From assembly GCA_012842495.1 (NCBI GenBank), contig DUSS01000022.1, positions 1-33,894 of the forward strand: DNA of 33,894 nt, written 5' to 3'. This DNA is from Candidatus Fermentithermobacillaceae bacterium (GTDB taxonomy: Bacteria; Bacillota; Sulfobacillia; Fermentithermobacillales; DUSS01). The position numbers were made by a program, and so were the translations under genes. Under the pieces are notes generated by a model. The model did no database searches, was not told where the DNA came from, and saw nothing but the letters and a program-made list of their open reading frames with translations. Shown here piece by piece: positions 1 to 7,788 of this stretch; position 1 is the first letter of the stretch, and each line of letters opens with the position of its first letter.

Positions 1-250
1 ACCCTCTCGCGCCGATAGCTTCTTCGTACGGCATATACAACGTATCGTCGGGCTCCACCACTTTAGACACCATACCCCGAGGAACCGGCTCCAGCACCCC
101 TGCTACGATGCACTGCACATCCTCGCCACCCCGAAAACCAGGGAGTACGTCGCCCATCAGCCGAAGGTAGCGGGACGTACCTCGCCCCTCTTCACGCCGG
201 AGGCTATTAAGGAGATCTTGCAGTACGCCCGCTATAACGAGTCGTTGGGC
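1..250 (-). other. Unidentified open frame running off the left edge
   Basis: On the minus strand one frame is open from a stop at 251-253 down to base 1. The conceptual product has protein-like composition, including stretches such as GDVLPGFRGGEDVQC and MVSKVVEPDDTLYMPYEEA. The first ATG in this frame is at 157 and has no Shine-Dalgarno sequence, so this may be the body of a decayed or frameshifted gene rather than a gene with its start here. The last bases of the upstream endonuclease gene overlap it. The plus strand is also open across the same bases, so coding direction is not proven. I do not recognise the family. Confidence 0.25.
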
Positions 251-1260
251 TTAAATCGAACGCCTACTAGGGCCGCGAGATTTTCTAGAAACGATTGTTG
301 CGTGGGACCGCCCGTCAAAATCTCTTCCATTCGGAAGAAACGGCTGGTTGTTGGACTTTCCCTTCTAGCATCATTGAGATCTAGATCTCTGACTCCCACA
401 ACCGTCCAGAATTGTTGGGCTTGATTATTCTCTTTACACTTCAGGTGAGTCTTCTCCGCTTCTCCAAGTCGGTTGTGGATGTTGCTCCTGTCCGTGCCGC
501 CCTTCACTTCGATCGCAAGGATCCCCCTACGCCCATCACTCAGTTTTTCCGTGACGAGAATGTCTGGATCTGCACCCAACCGAAACGTGACCTCGCGACC
601 AGCTGCGTTCTCGATTACTAACCACCCGTTCTCGTGCGAAATTACTCTCCTTGCCCGCCGTCCAACCTCCACGGTGATAAGCTGAAAAACCTTGCCGGCT
701 GCCTCCCGCCCAATAAGGTTATTGTAACTGCCTCGGAACTGCGCCCCGAGTGTCAATAATGAAAGATCTCGTAAGAAATCCGCCGTCAAGTCACCAAGTT
801 CATCTAGCAACATGCAAGCCGACTTTATCAGTGTGTTACAAAACTCCTTGACGTCCTCCTCGGTGACCCCGGTATTATCGTGTGGCGACTCTTGGTGCTC
901 TTGTCCTGGAACCGGCTCAAACACCAGAAACTTCTTTAGGGTTGGATACTTTTCGCACTCTTTACGCGAAAGTCCCAAAACCAGCCGGTAGTATCCCGCC
1001 AAGTTCGGGCTGTGTTGTATGATACAGGGAACCGGAAAAAGAATCTCGCCGCGCAGGAGAAAGGTGCTCAAGCGTTTCAAATACTTGTCCGGTACTAGGT
1101 GGTGCAGTTCCTCATCCACTAATCGAGTATCAATCTCAGAAAGAGTCTTCCGCAGGCCTTCCTGAAGCAGGCTGTTTTGAACTTCTCGCAGCCACTTCGC
1201 AAAAGTGATCTGCTGGTACGGAACGGGAGCCGACACTATTGCTACCCCCTCTCGACCCAT
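232..1260 (-). CDS. XcyI-like type II restriction endonuclease
   Basis: Predicted type II restriction enzyme that cuts unmodified DNA. The 342-residue product resembles the XcyI family, whose founder cuts CCCGGG. The core carries a PD-(D/E)XK nuclease pattern: D233 in GADPDILV, then E251 and K253 in [10 protein letters not shown] Gly/Asn-rich block before it ([20 protein letters not shown]) is also typical of the family by my recollection. The gene lies downstream of its methyltransferase on the same strand, and their reading frames overlap by 125 bases. The ATG at 1260 has no clear ribosome binding site. A GTG at 1236 preceded by GAGGGGG at 8-base spacing is an alternative start. Family assignment is by motif and neighbour; the actual recognition site is inferred. 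Confidence 0.8.
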   Translation of the reverse strand: MGREGVAIVSAPVPYQQITFAKWLREVQNSLLQEGLRKTLSEIDTRLVDEELHHLVPDKYLKRLSTFLLRGEILFPVPCIIQHSPNLAGYYRLVLGLSRKECEKYPTLKKFLVFEPVPGQEHQESPHDNTGVTEEDVKEFCNTLIKSACMLLDELGDLTADFLRDLSLLTLGAQFRGSYNNLIGREAAGKVFQLITVEVGRRARRVISHENGWLVIENAAGREVTFRLGADPDILVTEKLSDGRRGILAIEVKGGTDRSNIHNRLGEAEKTHLKCKENNQAQQFWTVVGVRDLDLNDARRESPTTSRFFRMEEILTGGPTQQSFLENLAALVGVRFKPNDSL

Positions 1261-2131
1261 TGGACGACTCTGGTGACTGAGTGATTCGCCTTTCCGCCAT
1301 ATCTACGTACCGCGGGTTGATTTCGATTCCAATGAAACGCCGGCCCAATTGTGCTGCTACTACTCCTGTCGTCCCTGACCCGAAAAACGGATCGAGCACA
1401 TAATCTCCTGGTTTGGACCCAGCTAACACACATGGCTCAATAAGTCGCGGAGGGAAGGTTGCAAAATGAGCGTCCGGGAACGGTTGAGTGTTAACCGACC
1501 AGACACTTCTCTTATTGCGAAAGCCTCCGCGCTCGGTGGGTTCCTTAACGGCATCGTAGTCATAATAGTATTGCTCACTCTTGCTTAGCAGGAACAGGTA
1601 CTCATGAGCAATGGTCGGACGATCCTTTACACTTTCGGGGATACAGTTAGGTTTATGCCAAATGATATCACAACGGAGATACCATCCTTCCTCTTGTAAC
1701 TTGAATGCCAGACGCCAGGGAATGCCAATGAGGTCTTTCGGTTTAAGACCCTTCGGCGTAGGAGGTCGAAAAGGAAGACCTCGGACAACCCTGCCGTTAT
1801 CGGTTTTTCTATCCGGTGCCCGATATGTTCGGCCTCCACTTGTATAGGCGTCGCCCAAATTGAGCCACAACGTCCCATCGTCCGTCAATACCCGCCAGAC
1901 CTTCCTGAAAATATCGACAAGCCGTTGCAGATATTCCTCCAAGTCATCTTCGGTGCCGATTTGGCCGTCACAGTCGTAGTCCCGAAGCCCCCAATAGGGC
2001 GGGGAAGTAATACAGCAGCGCGCGCACCCCGGAGGAAGTAACGTGAGGAGTTCCTCGGCCTTTCCACAAAAGATGTACGAACCTGACAATTCAGTAAGAG
2101 GCTGCTCGGGCTTATCATATACTACATGCAT
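1136..2131 (-). CDS. Site-specific DNA methyltransferase (N4-cytosine type)
   Basis: Protects host DNA against the adjacent endonuclease by methylating the shared site using S-adenosylmethionine. Numbered from the ATG at 2131, the catalytic motif TSPPYW is near residues 42-47 and the AdoMet-binding motif [10 protein letters not shown] at 247-256. The catalytic motif therefore precedes the cofactor motif, the beta-class order. SPPY rather than DPPY fits N4-cytosine methylation. The protein is about 331 residues, normal for this class. An upstream ATG at 2152 and an open frame to 2320 also exist, but neither has a better ribosome binding site, and the family-like sequence starts near 2131. The 3' end overlaps the endonuclease gene by 125 bases in another frame, so the two are probably co-transcribed. 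Confidence 0.88.
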   Translation of the reverse strand: MHVVYDKPEQPLTELSGSYIFCGKAEELLTLLPPGCARCCITSPPYWGLRDYDCDGQIGTEDDLEEYLQRLVDIFRKVWRVLTDDGTLWLNLGDAYTSGGRTYRAPDRKTDNGRVVRGLPFRPPTPKGLKPKDLIGIPWRLAFKLQEEGWYLRCDIIWHKPNCIPESVKDRPTIAHEYLFLLSKSEQYYYDYDAVKEPTERGGFRNKRSVWSVNTQPFPDAHFATFPPRLIEPCVLAGSKPGDYVLDPFFGSGTTGVVAAQLGRRFIGIEINPRYVDMAERRITQSPESSNGSRGGSNSVGSRSVPADHFCEVAARSSKQPASGRPAEDSF

Positions 2132-2152
2132 GCCGCCCCAACCACTCGACAT

Positions 2153-2543
2153 ATTCAGGGTGCGACTGATTAGGAACAACTGTTCGTGGGCGCCACCCAC
2201 TGCTGCAACCCTCCTATGGGACCCTAGCTCACCAGCACCCTCCCACACACTAAAGTGGAGGAAAGAGACGCACTGCAGAACAGATTGGCGAGCCGCAAAT
2301 CGCCTGCAAACCTCTGACACTAGAAGCAGAGTAGAGCTCTCTTACCCGGGACTCATCCCGGTAGACCCTGATGGAACCTGCTTCCCAGCACCCGGTGGCT
2401 GGTCCAAAAACCCCAACCGTCTCGCACCACCCTGGAGCTGCCCGCTGCGGGTGTGCTGGCGACGGACCTTACTCTTCTGCGCGCTCGCACACCACGATTC
2501 TACATCAGGCTACCGGGTACTTCCATCAGTTGCTCTCACTTAG
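2153..2543. other. Gene-free stretch upstream of the restriction-modification pair
   Basis: About 390 bases with no convincing gene on either strand. Open frames here lack ribosome binding sites and protein-like composition. A short stem with CCGGGA and TCCCGG arms lies near 2346-2361 and contains one CCCGGG at 2345-2350, the site an XcyI-like system would recognise. The minus strand has a GGGTGGT stretch near 2425-2435 that recalls a T-box, but the conserved ACCGCG part is absent. The stretch presumably holds the promoter of the methyltransferase gene; I could not pick one with confidence. Confidence 0.4.
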
Positions 2544-3260
2544 TTAGTGGGTCGATATGGCGTCGCCCCTACCTCTATAGATAGCTGAATCCGCCGCTTC
2601 CCTGAACCGTACTGCTTCGGAGGCGGGGTCGCTTGACTGAGTTATGGCGCCTCCTACTACAACGATTAAATCTACGACGGAATTATGATAGGGTCCGTCC
2701 GTTCGGCATTCGGTTCCGGCGATGTGCGCCAAACCCGCAAGCTTCTCGATGTCCGAAAGAACGATGCCGCCGGCCAGCATGAGTCCTGTTTGAGCCTGCG
2801 ATGAGATGGCCGAGAGCTCGTTCCAATCCCATTCCTTCGTCTTCGAGTCCGTTGGTCGATGATAGCACACGTAGTCAACGCCAAACTTAGCAGCTCGAAG
2901 CGACCCCGCAACTCTGTCGGAAGTACCCGTCAAGTCCGCGATGACCTTCCGCCCTGACTCTCGGGCCGCCTGAACTACGGTCGCCAACGTGGCATCTTCT
3001 GCGCAACAGAGCACAGAAATCAGGTCAGCACCTGCCCCAAACACCAGACTTGCTTCTCTACGCGCTCCGTCAACTATTTTTACGTCAGCCATGATGCGCT
3101 TGTTTGGAAAAGCCCGCTTCAACTCCGAAACTGCTCTCATACCCTCGCTCTTAATGAGGCAGGTGCCGGCTTCGATGATATCGACGAACGGGGCGACTTG
3201 CTTTGCTACCGTCATCGCTTCGTCAAGTCTGACAAAGTCCAAAGCAAGCTGAATCAGCAA
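2544..3260 (-). CDS. KGPDC/HPS-family (OMP decarboxylase superfamily) enzyme
   Basis: A beta/alpha-barrel enzyme related to 3-keto-L-gulonate-6-phosphate decarboxylase (UlaD) and 3-hexulose-6-phosphate synthase. A TTG start at 3260 is preferred because GAGGGGGG lies 6 bases before it and the protein then begins MLIQLALDFV, like its relatives. In that numbering E30, D59, K61 and D64 form the conserved metal/catalytic set (IIEAGTCLIKSEG, ADVKIVDG). H134 is also kept. Positions matching UlaD E112, R139, T169 and R192 appear to be D, T, A and G, a pattern closer to HPS than to UlaD. The segment before the last barrel strand is about 13 residues longer than usual. As the last gene of an ascorbate-type PTS operon it probably acts on a sugar-acid or ketose phosphate. 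The exact substrate is open. Confidence 0.75.
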   Translation of the reverse strand: MLIQLALDFVRLDEAMTVAKQVAPFVDIIEAGTCLIKSEGMRAVSELKRAFPNKRIMADVKIVDGARREASLVFGAGADLISVLCCAEDATLATVVQAARESGRKVIADLTGTSDRVAGSLRAAKFGVDYVCYHRPTDSKTKEWDWNELSAISSQAQTGLMLAGGIVLSDIEKLAGLAHIAGTECRTDGPYHNSVVDLIVVVGGAITQSSDPASEAVRFREAADSAIYRGRGDAISTH

Positions 3261-3300
3261 GAAGGTCCCCCCTCTCGAGATTGTCCTGTGGCACCGGAAC

Positions 3301-4260
3301 TTAAAAGGCCAGCGCACGTCTGGGGTTGTTTATCAGCAGGTCCTCGACCGCTTCTTCCGGGATTCCCTCTTCGAGGAGCCTTGGCACGTACGAACGCAAG
3401 GTGTAATCGAAACCGGGGCCCCCGCCGTAAGCCCGCCAGTACGAGCTTCTTCCGCAGTCGCTGCCAAGGAGAATTTGCTTTCCGAAACCAGCTCCTATCA
3501 TTTTGCGCAAAAGCTCTACGAGAATGCCGTCGGGCCAGTACTTCACACGGGAAGCTCCATCGTAGATGATGAACACTCCTTGACTTGCAACTTGCCTGTG
3601 ATAATAAAAATCGGGGTTCCGGTCGAGATGCCCGATGATTATCCGTTCGGGCCTGACGCCTTCCGACGTCAGAAGACGGATCTGCTCCAGCGCCATGGTC
3701 CCCCTTTCGGTGTGGGTCGAGACCGGTGCTCCCGTCCTCAAGTGGGCTCTGGCTACGGCCCTGAACAGGCGCTCCTCAAGAACCGAGATGCGCTGGTATC
3801 CGGACGCCGCCTTGATGACCCCCGCCCTCGCCGGGCTCCGGCGAACGATAGGCCCGCTGTAATCGAAAAGATCGATTCCTTCCGTTATTTCTTTAGCAAC
3901 GAGTTCAGCGATTTGATCCACGTCGTACCTGTGAACCCAGTGGGTTTTGGGGTAAAACTCCCCTTTATGAAAGCCAGTAGCCGCAATTATCTTAACTGGC
4001 GTGTTGTTAGCGATTTCGATCAGTTTCTCAATGTCGCGCCCGCAGCCGATAGCGTTCATTTCGACGAGCGCCTCACCGCCCGCGGAGTGGTACGAGCTGA
4101 GTTCTTCAAGTGCAAGGTCGACTCTGTTGAGCAGGAAGTCTTTGTCCCTGTCTACCTCGACCCCGGCAACCCGGATAAGATGGTTATGCATGTCGGTCCT
4201 GCCGAGATTGCTCGGTTCAATTCTACCGAGTACAGTTTGAATTCCCTTTTCTGCTGCCAT
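3301..4260 (-). CDS. Phosphotriesterase-family sugar-phosphate lactonase (cog1735-like)
   Basis: Binuclear metal hydrolase of the phosphotriesterase fold, 319 residues. All expected ligands are visible: H25 and H27 (MHNH), carbamylated-type K150 (GVIKAA), H183 (STHTERG), H211 (IIGHLDRN) and D268 (LGSDCG). AGGAGG lies 6 bases before the ATG at 4260. Some family members encoded beside ascorbate-type PTS genes in mycoplasmas hydrolyse pentono-lactone phosphates, as established in the literature. I infer the same kind of role here: opening the phosphorylated lactone delivered by the PTS, the step UlaG (a different fold) performs in E. coli. The gene sits between the IIC gene and the decarboxylase gene. 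Organophosphate hydrolysis is unlikely to be the natural activity. Confidence 0.85.
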   Translation of the reverse strand: MAAEKGIQTVLGRIEPSNLGRTDMHNHLIRVAGVEVDRDKDFLLNRVDLALEELSSYHSAGGEALVEMNAIGCGRDIEKLIEIANNTPVKIIAATGFHKGEFYPKTHWVHRYDVDQIAELVAKEITEGIDLFDYSGPIVRRSPARAGVIKAASGYQRISVLEERLFRAVARAHLRTGAPVSTHTERGTMALEQIRLLTSEGVRPERIIIGHLDRNPDFYYHRQVASQGVFIIYDGASRVKYWPDGILVELLRKMIGAGFGKQILLGSDCGRSSYWRAYGGGPGFDYTLRSYVPRLLEEGIPEEAVEDLLINNPRRALAF

Positions 4261-4283
4261 GATAGCCCTCCTATGGAACCCGT

Positions 4284-4328
4284 AGCGCAGGGGCCTCCTG
4301 ACTGGGATGAGGGACCGGCCCCTGCGCT
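4284..4328 (-). promoter_or_regulatory. Intercistronic 12-bp perfect stem
   Basis: AGCGCAGGGGCC (4284-4295) is the exact reverse complement of GGCCCCTGCGCT (4317-4328), with a 21-base loop. It lies between the IIC gene and the lactonase gene. No T-run follows on the minus strand, and the next gene has its own good ribosome binding site, so I read it as an mRNA-stabilising or partial-termination element that sets transporter versus enzyme levels, not as a full terminator. Confidence 0.6.
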
Positions 4329-4343
4329 GTGCGGTCTATATGA

Positions 4344-5633
4344 CTAACCCCGACCGGCAATGAGTTTCAGGAGCCAGAAGAAGGCGGTCCAAATGGTGCT
4401 CTGGTCGATATTGCTGAACATGACGCCTGTCTCAGCTAATGGACCGGTAAGCGGGGTGAGAAACACCACACCAAGATGAACAAGGAGACCTCCGACAAAC
4501 CCGGCCAGAATCGCCCCTCTCCAGCCACCGTACTTGTCTCCGAAGACGCCTTCTAGGCAGCCGTCGAAGAAGAACGGAATGGGGCCCGGGAAGACCACGA
4601 TGGGGGACTTGACCAGGATCAGGAATACTGTGACGAGAATTGCCGCAGCGAGGTTCGATAGAAACCCCAGGATAGCACCCATGGGAGCATAGGAGTAAAA
4701 CACAGGCGCGTCAAGAGCCGGTATGGCACCGGGTATAACCCTTTCGGATATACCCTTGAATGCCGGAACTATGGCGGCCAAGAACATCCTGACTCCCATC
4801 AAAAGAATAGCTATACCCGCGGCAAACCATATTCCCTGCATAATGAGCCATACGACCCAGTTCTGGTTTCCGCTGAGCTGGCTGACTGCCGGCTGCCCCG
4901 AAGCGAGGCCGATGATGAGAAACAGGACCGGCATCACGGTGGCCATGACGATGGTATTGTCACCGAACATGGACAGGAATTTAGGGAGCTTAAGATTGTC
5001 GGCGCTGTCCTCGGGCTTACCTACAAGAGGTGCCAACTTCGCCGCCAGAACCGCACCGACGGCGTTGTGATGACCGAGAGCAACGTCTCCCCCCGTAAAT
5101 TTCCTGGAGTACTTGTTGACCCACGCCGGCATTAGAGTCCAATATATGGCACAAAGTGCCGCAGAGACTAGAATCAGCGGTACACCTGTGAGACCGAGGA
5201 TGTTTGAAAGCACGAGATTGAGAAGCGTGGCCATGAACAGCATCATATGGCCTGTCAAGTAAACGAACTTAAACGGCGTTATCAGGACCAACAAGACGTG
5301 GAACAGAAATCCCACTATGAACGTGATCACAGCTGTGTTAGCAACCCATTTTAGGGCGGCGCCATATGCGGCTTCATTGGCCGGGACTATACCAACTATT
5401 CCGAAGCTTTTCATTAGAAGACCGTTCACTGGGGTTATGGCGCCGACAAGCGTTTTGGCACCTACCTGCAGTATCACTATACCGACGATCGTTTTGAGAG
5501 TCCCTTCGACCACTTCGGAAAAGGACTTCCGTTGGAGCAGGAAGCCGACGAGAGCGATCAAGCCCAAGAACACAGGGGCCTGGTCCAAAACCTGCCAGAT
5601 GATGAAATTCAATATAGAGCGTAGGACCTCCAT
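4344..5633 (-). CDS. ulaA: PTS ascorbate-type permease, EIIC component
   Basis: Membrane channel subunit of an ascorbate/UlaA-family phosphotransferase system; it moves the sugar inward while it is phosphorylated by EIIB. The 429-residue product is almost entirely hydrophobic, with about ten or eleven membrane segments. It shows family-like stretches such as GHHNAVGAVLAAKL, MFGDNTIVMATV and GPIPFFFDGCLEG. The ATG at 5633 follows GAGGAAGAGGGGG. The gene is complete and lies 39 bases after the IIB gene, with IIA before that, giving a full three-part transporter. The family transports L-ascorbate in E. coli, but related systems near phosphotriesterase-fold lactonases probably carry other sugar lactones, so the substrate is uncertain. 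Confidence 0.9.
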   Translation of the reverse strand: MEVLRSILNFIIWQVLDQAPVFLGLIALVGFLLQRKSFSEVVEGTLKTIVGIVILQVGAKTLVGAITPVNGLLMKSFGIVGIVPANEAAYGAALKWVANTAVITFIVGFLFHVLLVLITPFKFVYLTGHMMLFMATLLNLVLSNILGLTGVPLILVSAALCAIYWTLMPAWVNKYSRKFTGGDVALGHHNAVGAVLAAKLAPLVGKPEDSADNLKLPKFLSMFGDNTIVMATVMPVLFLIIGLASGQPAVSQLSGNQNWVVWLIMQGIWFAAGIAILLMGVRMFLAAIVPAFKGISERVIPGAIPALDAPVFYSYAPMGAILGFLSNLAAAILVTVFLILVKSPIVVFPGPIPFFFDGCLEGVFGDKYGGWRGAILAGFVGGLLVHLGVVFLTPLTGPLAETGVMFSNIDQSTIWTAFFWLLKLIAGRG

Positions 5634-5672
5634 GGTTTCCCCCTCTTCCTCTACGTTTGCATGAGCCTGTGC

Positions 5673-5972
5673 CTAGTTGCTCCGTTGACTCTTCCAGCGT
5701 TCAAATACCGGCTTAAGCTTCTCCTTCATTTCCTCCTTTCGTATGAAATTGGATATTAGGATGACCTCCTTCCCTTCCACTGTTCCCAAAGCTCGTGCAA
5801 GCTCCGGGGTTGTCACAAGCAGGTCACATCGTTGCCCCTTGGCGGTGCCGACATCTGCGGTTTCCACTCGGGCATCTACTCCGAACTCTTTCGCAAGAGC
5901 CTCGATATTCATCTTAGCCATGAGACTCGACCCCAGACCCATTCCGCAAACTGTCAATATTTTGTAACTCAT
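5673..5972 (-). CDS. ulaB: PTS ascorbate-type EIIB component
   Basis: Cytoplasmic phospho-carrier of 99 residues that passes phosphate from EIIA to the incoming sugar. The phosphorylated cysteine is C9 in the P-loop-like motif VCGMGLGSS, directly after the first beta strand, as in UlaB/SgaB. Length and layout match the lactose/ascorbate IIB superfamily. GGGAGGGAG precedes the ATG at 5972. The gene lies 22 bases after the IIA gene and 39 before the IIC gene on the same strand. Confidence 0.9.
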   Translation of the reverse strand: MSYKILTVCGMGLGSSLMAKMNIEALAKEFGVDARVETADVGTAKGQRCDLLVTTPELARALGTVEGKEVILISNFIRKEEMKEKLKPVFERWKSQRSN

Positions 5973-5994
5973 ACCACTCCCTCCCGCCTCTGTC

Positions 5995-6447
5995 CTAATC
6001 AGTTCCCTTGGAAATGAGGTCTAATACCTCGTCAGCTGTTCTGGCTTCCCGAAGGGCCCTGACATTTTCCTCGTTACCTAAGAACGAAGCCAGTTCCTTG
6101 AGCACGTCGATGTGGGTATCATGGTCCTTTGCCGCTAACGGGATAACGATGTCCACAGGGTCATTGGCCGGATTTCCAAAGTCAACTGGCCTGACCAACG
6201 TAACAATGCCCAGCGACGTCTCGTTAACGCCGTCCTCCGGGCGGGCATGAGGCATAGCCACGCCCGGCGCTATCACGACGTACGGTCCGAGTTCTTTGAT
6301 GACCCCGAGCATGGCCGGGACATAGCGGCTCTCCACAGCACCAGTTCTTACAAGCAGGCAACCAGCCTCGGTTACAGCCTCCGCCCAGTCACGAGCTGGG
6401 ACTTTAAGGGCTATGTGGTCCTTTCTCAATACCTCACATAGCTTCAT
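5995..6447 (-). CDS. PTS EIIA component (mannitol/fructose/ascorbate type)
   Basis: Cytoplasmic protein that takes phosphate from HPr and gives it to the IIB partner. The active histidine is in VAMPHARPEDG, at residue 67 when counted from the ATG at 6447. That start gives MKLCEVLRKDHIAL, which matches the beginning of relatives. An ATG at 6474 would add nine residues but has no ribosome binding site; neither start has a strong one. Length (150 residues) is normal for the type-2 IIA domain. It is the first PTS gene of the operon, downstream of the SorC-type regulator and the palindrome at 6568-6581. Confidence 0.88.
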   Translation of the reverse strand: MKLCEVLRKDHIALKVPARDWAEAVTEAGCLLVRTGAVESRYVPAMLGVIKELGPYVVIAPGVAMPHARPEDGVNETSLGIVTLVRPVDFGNPANDPVDIVIPLAAKDHDTHIDVLKELASFLGNEENVRALREARTADEVLDLISKGTD

Positions 6448-6567
6448 CTCCACGCCCACCCGTCCTTTGCACATTGCTCATATGTGCATCTCGCGCTCAT
6501 TTGTTGATGTCTTTCTTCGCTACAGTCGAATCAATTTCCTTCTTTGGTCATACAAAATTTAAGGGAT

Positions 6568-6581
6568 TTTTCCCGGGAAAA
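6568..6581. promoter_or_regulatory. 14-bp perfect palindrome, candidate operator of the PTS operon
   Basis: TTTTCCCGGGAAAA lies in the 244-base gap between the regulator gene and the EIIA gene. A second overlapping inverted repeat (GGGA at 6563-6566, TCCC at 6571-6574) shares one arm with it. Its place upstream of the first PTS gene makes it a candidate binding site for the adjacent SorC-type regulator. It also contains CCCGGG, the predicted site of the neighbouring restriction-modification system. I could not assign a convincing -35/-10 pair. Confidence 0.45.
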
Positions 6582-6718
6582 TGTGGGAGCTCTGAGTGGA
6601 CCAAAGGTTACAGGGAGTTCAACAATGAGCGCTTAGCGTCGCGTACACTTCAGTCGTTGTGAGTCAGGGACTGCCTCCCGTGCGTGGGATGGCCTCGCCT
6701 GCGTGGGGAAGCATCTCA

Positions 6719-7669
6719 TCAGCCCCGCGAGATCTCCAGCACCGTAGTTGCGGTTTTCGCATCCGTGACGACTGTATTAACCAACCTGGAACGGATTGCC
6801 CCCACTATGGCATAGGCCTTTGCCAGCCCCCCTGCAACTGCTATCGACCAGGGGACTTTCTGGAGCTGGGTAGACGAAATGGCTACCGTTCTCTTATTTA
6901 AATCTGTTTCGTGAAGTGTTCCAAACACGTCAAAAAAGTGCGGAAAGATGTGACCCACTACTCCCTCGCCTAGGAGTGCATTCAGTTCTCCTTCTCCCAA
7001 CAATCCTTGTTGCACGAGGAAGGAAGTGGGTTCAGGATACAACGCGGCAATGCCGACTAGCGCAACGTCGATTTCATCATAAAATCTTACGGTGTCCTTG
7101 ATCGCCTGTTCCTTCAAGAGAGAGTCCCTCACACTCGCACTATTCAAAATTGCCGGGGCATATAGAAAGTGTCCTTCGGCTCTGCATTTCTCCGTAATCT
7201 GTCTAACCAGCTCGTTTGGATTCACGTCCAATCCCAAAGTCGGGACGCTGCCCGTTATTTGAACAACATGTATCGGCCTGTGGTGAACGGGTATGGCCGA
7301 AATAACCTCTCTTACGGTTGACCCGAATGATACCCCGAGCGTTTGCCCCTGCTCCAATATCTCCATGAGAAAATGGGCCGCAGCCCGGCCTATCCCCTGT
7401 TTAACCGAACGTTCGTCATCCGTACTTACGCTTACAACGATTGCCTTCTTGAGACCAAACTGCTGTCGCAGCGCACATTCTAGATCGGGAGCTGTATCGA
7501 GCGGCTCTACGATACGAATTTGTACGATTCCTTCTGCCCTGGCGCGACTCAACAGCCTAGCCACTTTAAACCGGGAAATACCAACTTTCCTGGCGATGGC
7601 GACCTGACTCAGGTTATCTTCATAAAACATCTTCGCGACCCTAGTCATAAGCTCAAGGTCGGCAGGCAA
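6719..7669 (-). CDS. SorC/DeoR-type sugar-binding transcriptional regulator
   Basis: A 316-residue regulator: an N-terminal helix-turn-helix (about residues 20-45, LSQVAIARKVGISRFKVARLL) joined to a sugar-phosphate-binding domain of the SorC family (GVSFGSTVREVI, GSVPTLG, DVALVGIAAL, VAGGLAKAYAI). Members usually sense a phosphorylated sugar and control the adjacent uptake operon. Here the gene is directly upstream of the ascorbate-type PTS genes on the same strand, so it probably controls them and itself. The start is TTG at 7669, preceded by GGGGAGGA; a later ATG at residue 8 would cut into the helix-turn-helix region. The inverted repeats at 7708-7727 and 6568-6581 are candidate operators. 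Confidence 0.88.
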   Translation of the reverse strand: MPADLELMTRVAKMFYEDNLSQVAIARKVGISRFKVARLLSRARAEGIVQIRIVEPLDTAPDLECALRQQFGLKKAIVVSVSTDDERSVKQGIGRAAAHFLMEILEQGQTLGVSFGSTVREVISAIPVHHRPIHVVQITGSVPTLGLDVNPNELVRQITEKCRAEGHFLYAPAILNSASVRDSLLKEQAIKDTVRFYDEIDVALVGIAALYPEPTSFLVQQGLLGEGELNALLGEGVVGHIFPHFFDVFGTLHETDLNKRTVAISSTQLQKVPWSIAVAGGLAKAYAIVGAIRSRLVNTVVTDAKTATTVLEISRG

Positions 7670-7707
7670 AGCAGAATTTCCTCCCCGGTAAAGCCTCTAT
7701 ATAACCC

Positions 7708-7727
7708 CCAGTACGCTGCCTGACTGG
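7708..7727. promoter_or_regulatory. Short inverted repeat upstream of the SorC-type regulator
   Basis: On the minus strand CCAGT and ACTGG arms are separated by 10 bases, next to a TTATATAG stretch (about 7697-7704) that could be a -10 box. This is 39-58 bases upstream of the regulator's TTG start. It may be an autoregulatory operator and promoter, but the arms are only 5 bases long. Confidence 0.25.
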
Positions 7728-7788
7728 AAAGGGCACAACGCACGAAGGCACGTAATAAGTTAATCTGGTAGCACTCACAACACACATT

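Noticed and set aside
2418-2436. T-box-like GGGTGGT stretch on the minus strand upstream of the methyltransferase gene
   Set aside because: The conserved ACCGCG part and the specifier stem were not found, and the downstream gene is not an amino acid or tRNA-synthetase gene.
2043-2543. A 166-residue plus-strand frame covering the gap before the methyltransferase
   Set aside because: No ribosome binding site, Pro/Trp/Cys-rich nonsense composition, and it overlaps the methyltransferase N-terminus.
3475-4347. A 290-residue plus-strand open frame
   Set aside because: It is antisense to the lactonase gene, which has all catalytic ligands and a strong ribosome binding site.
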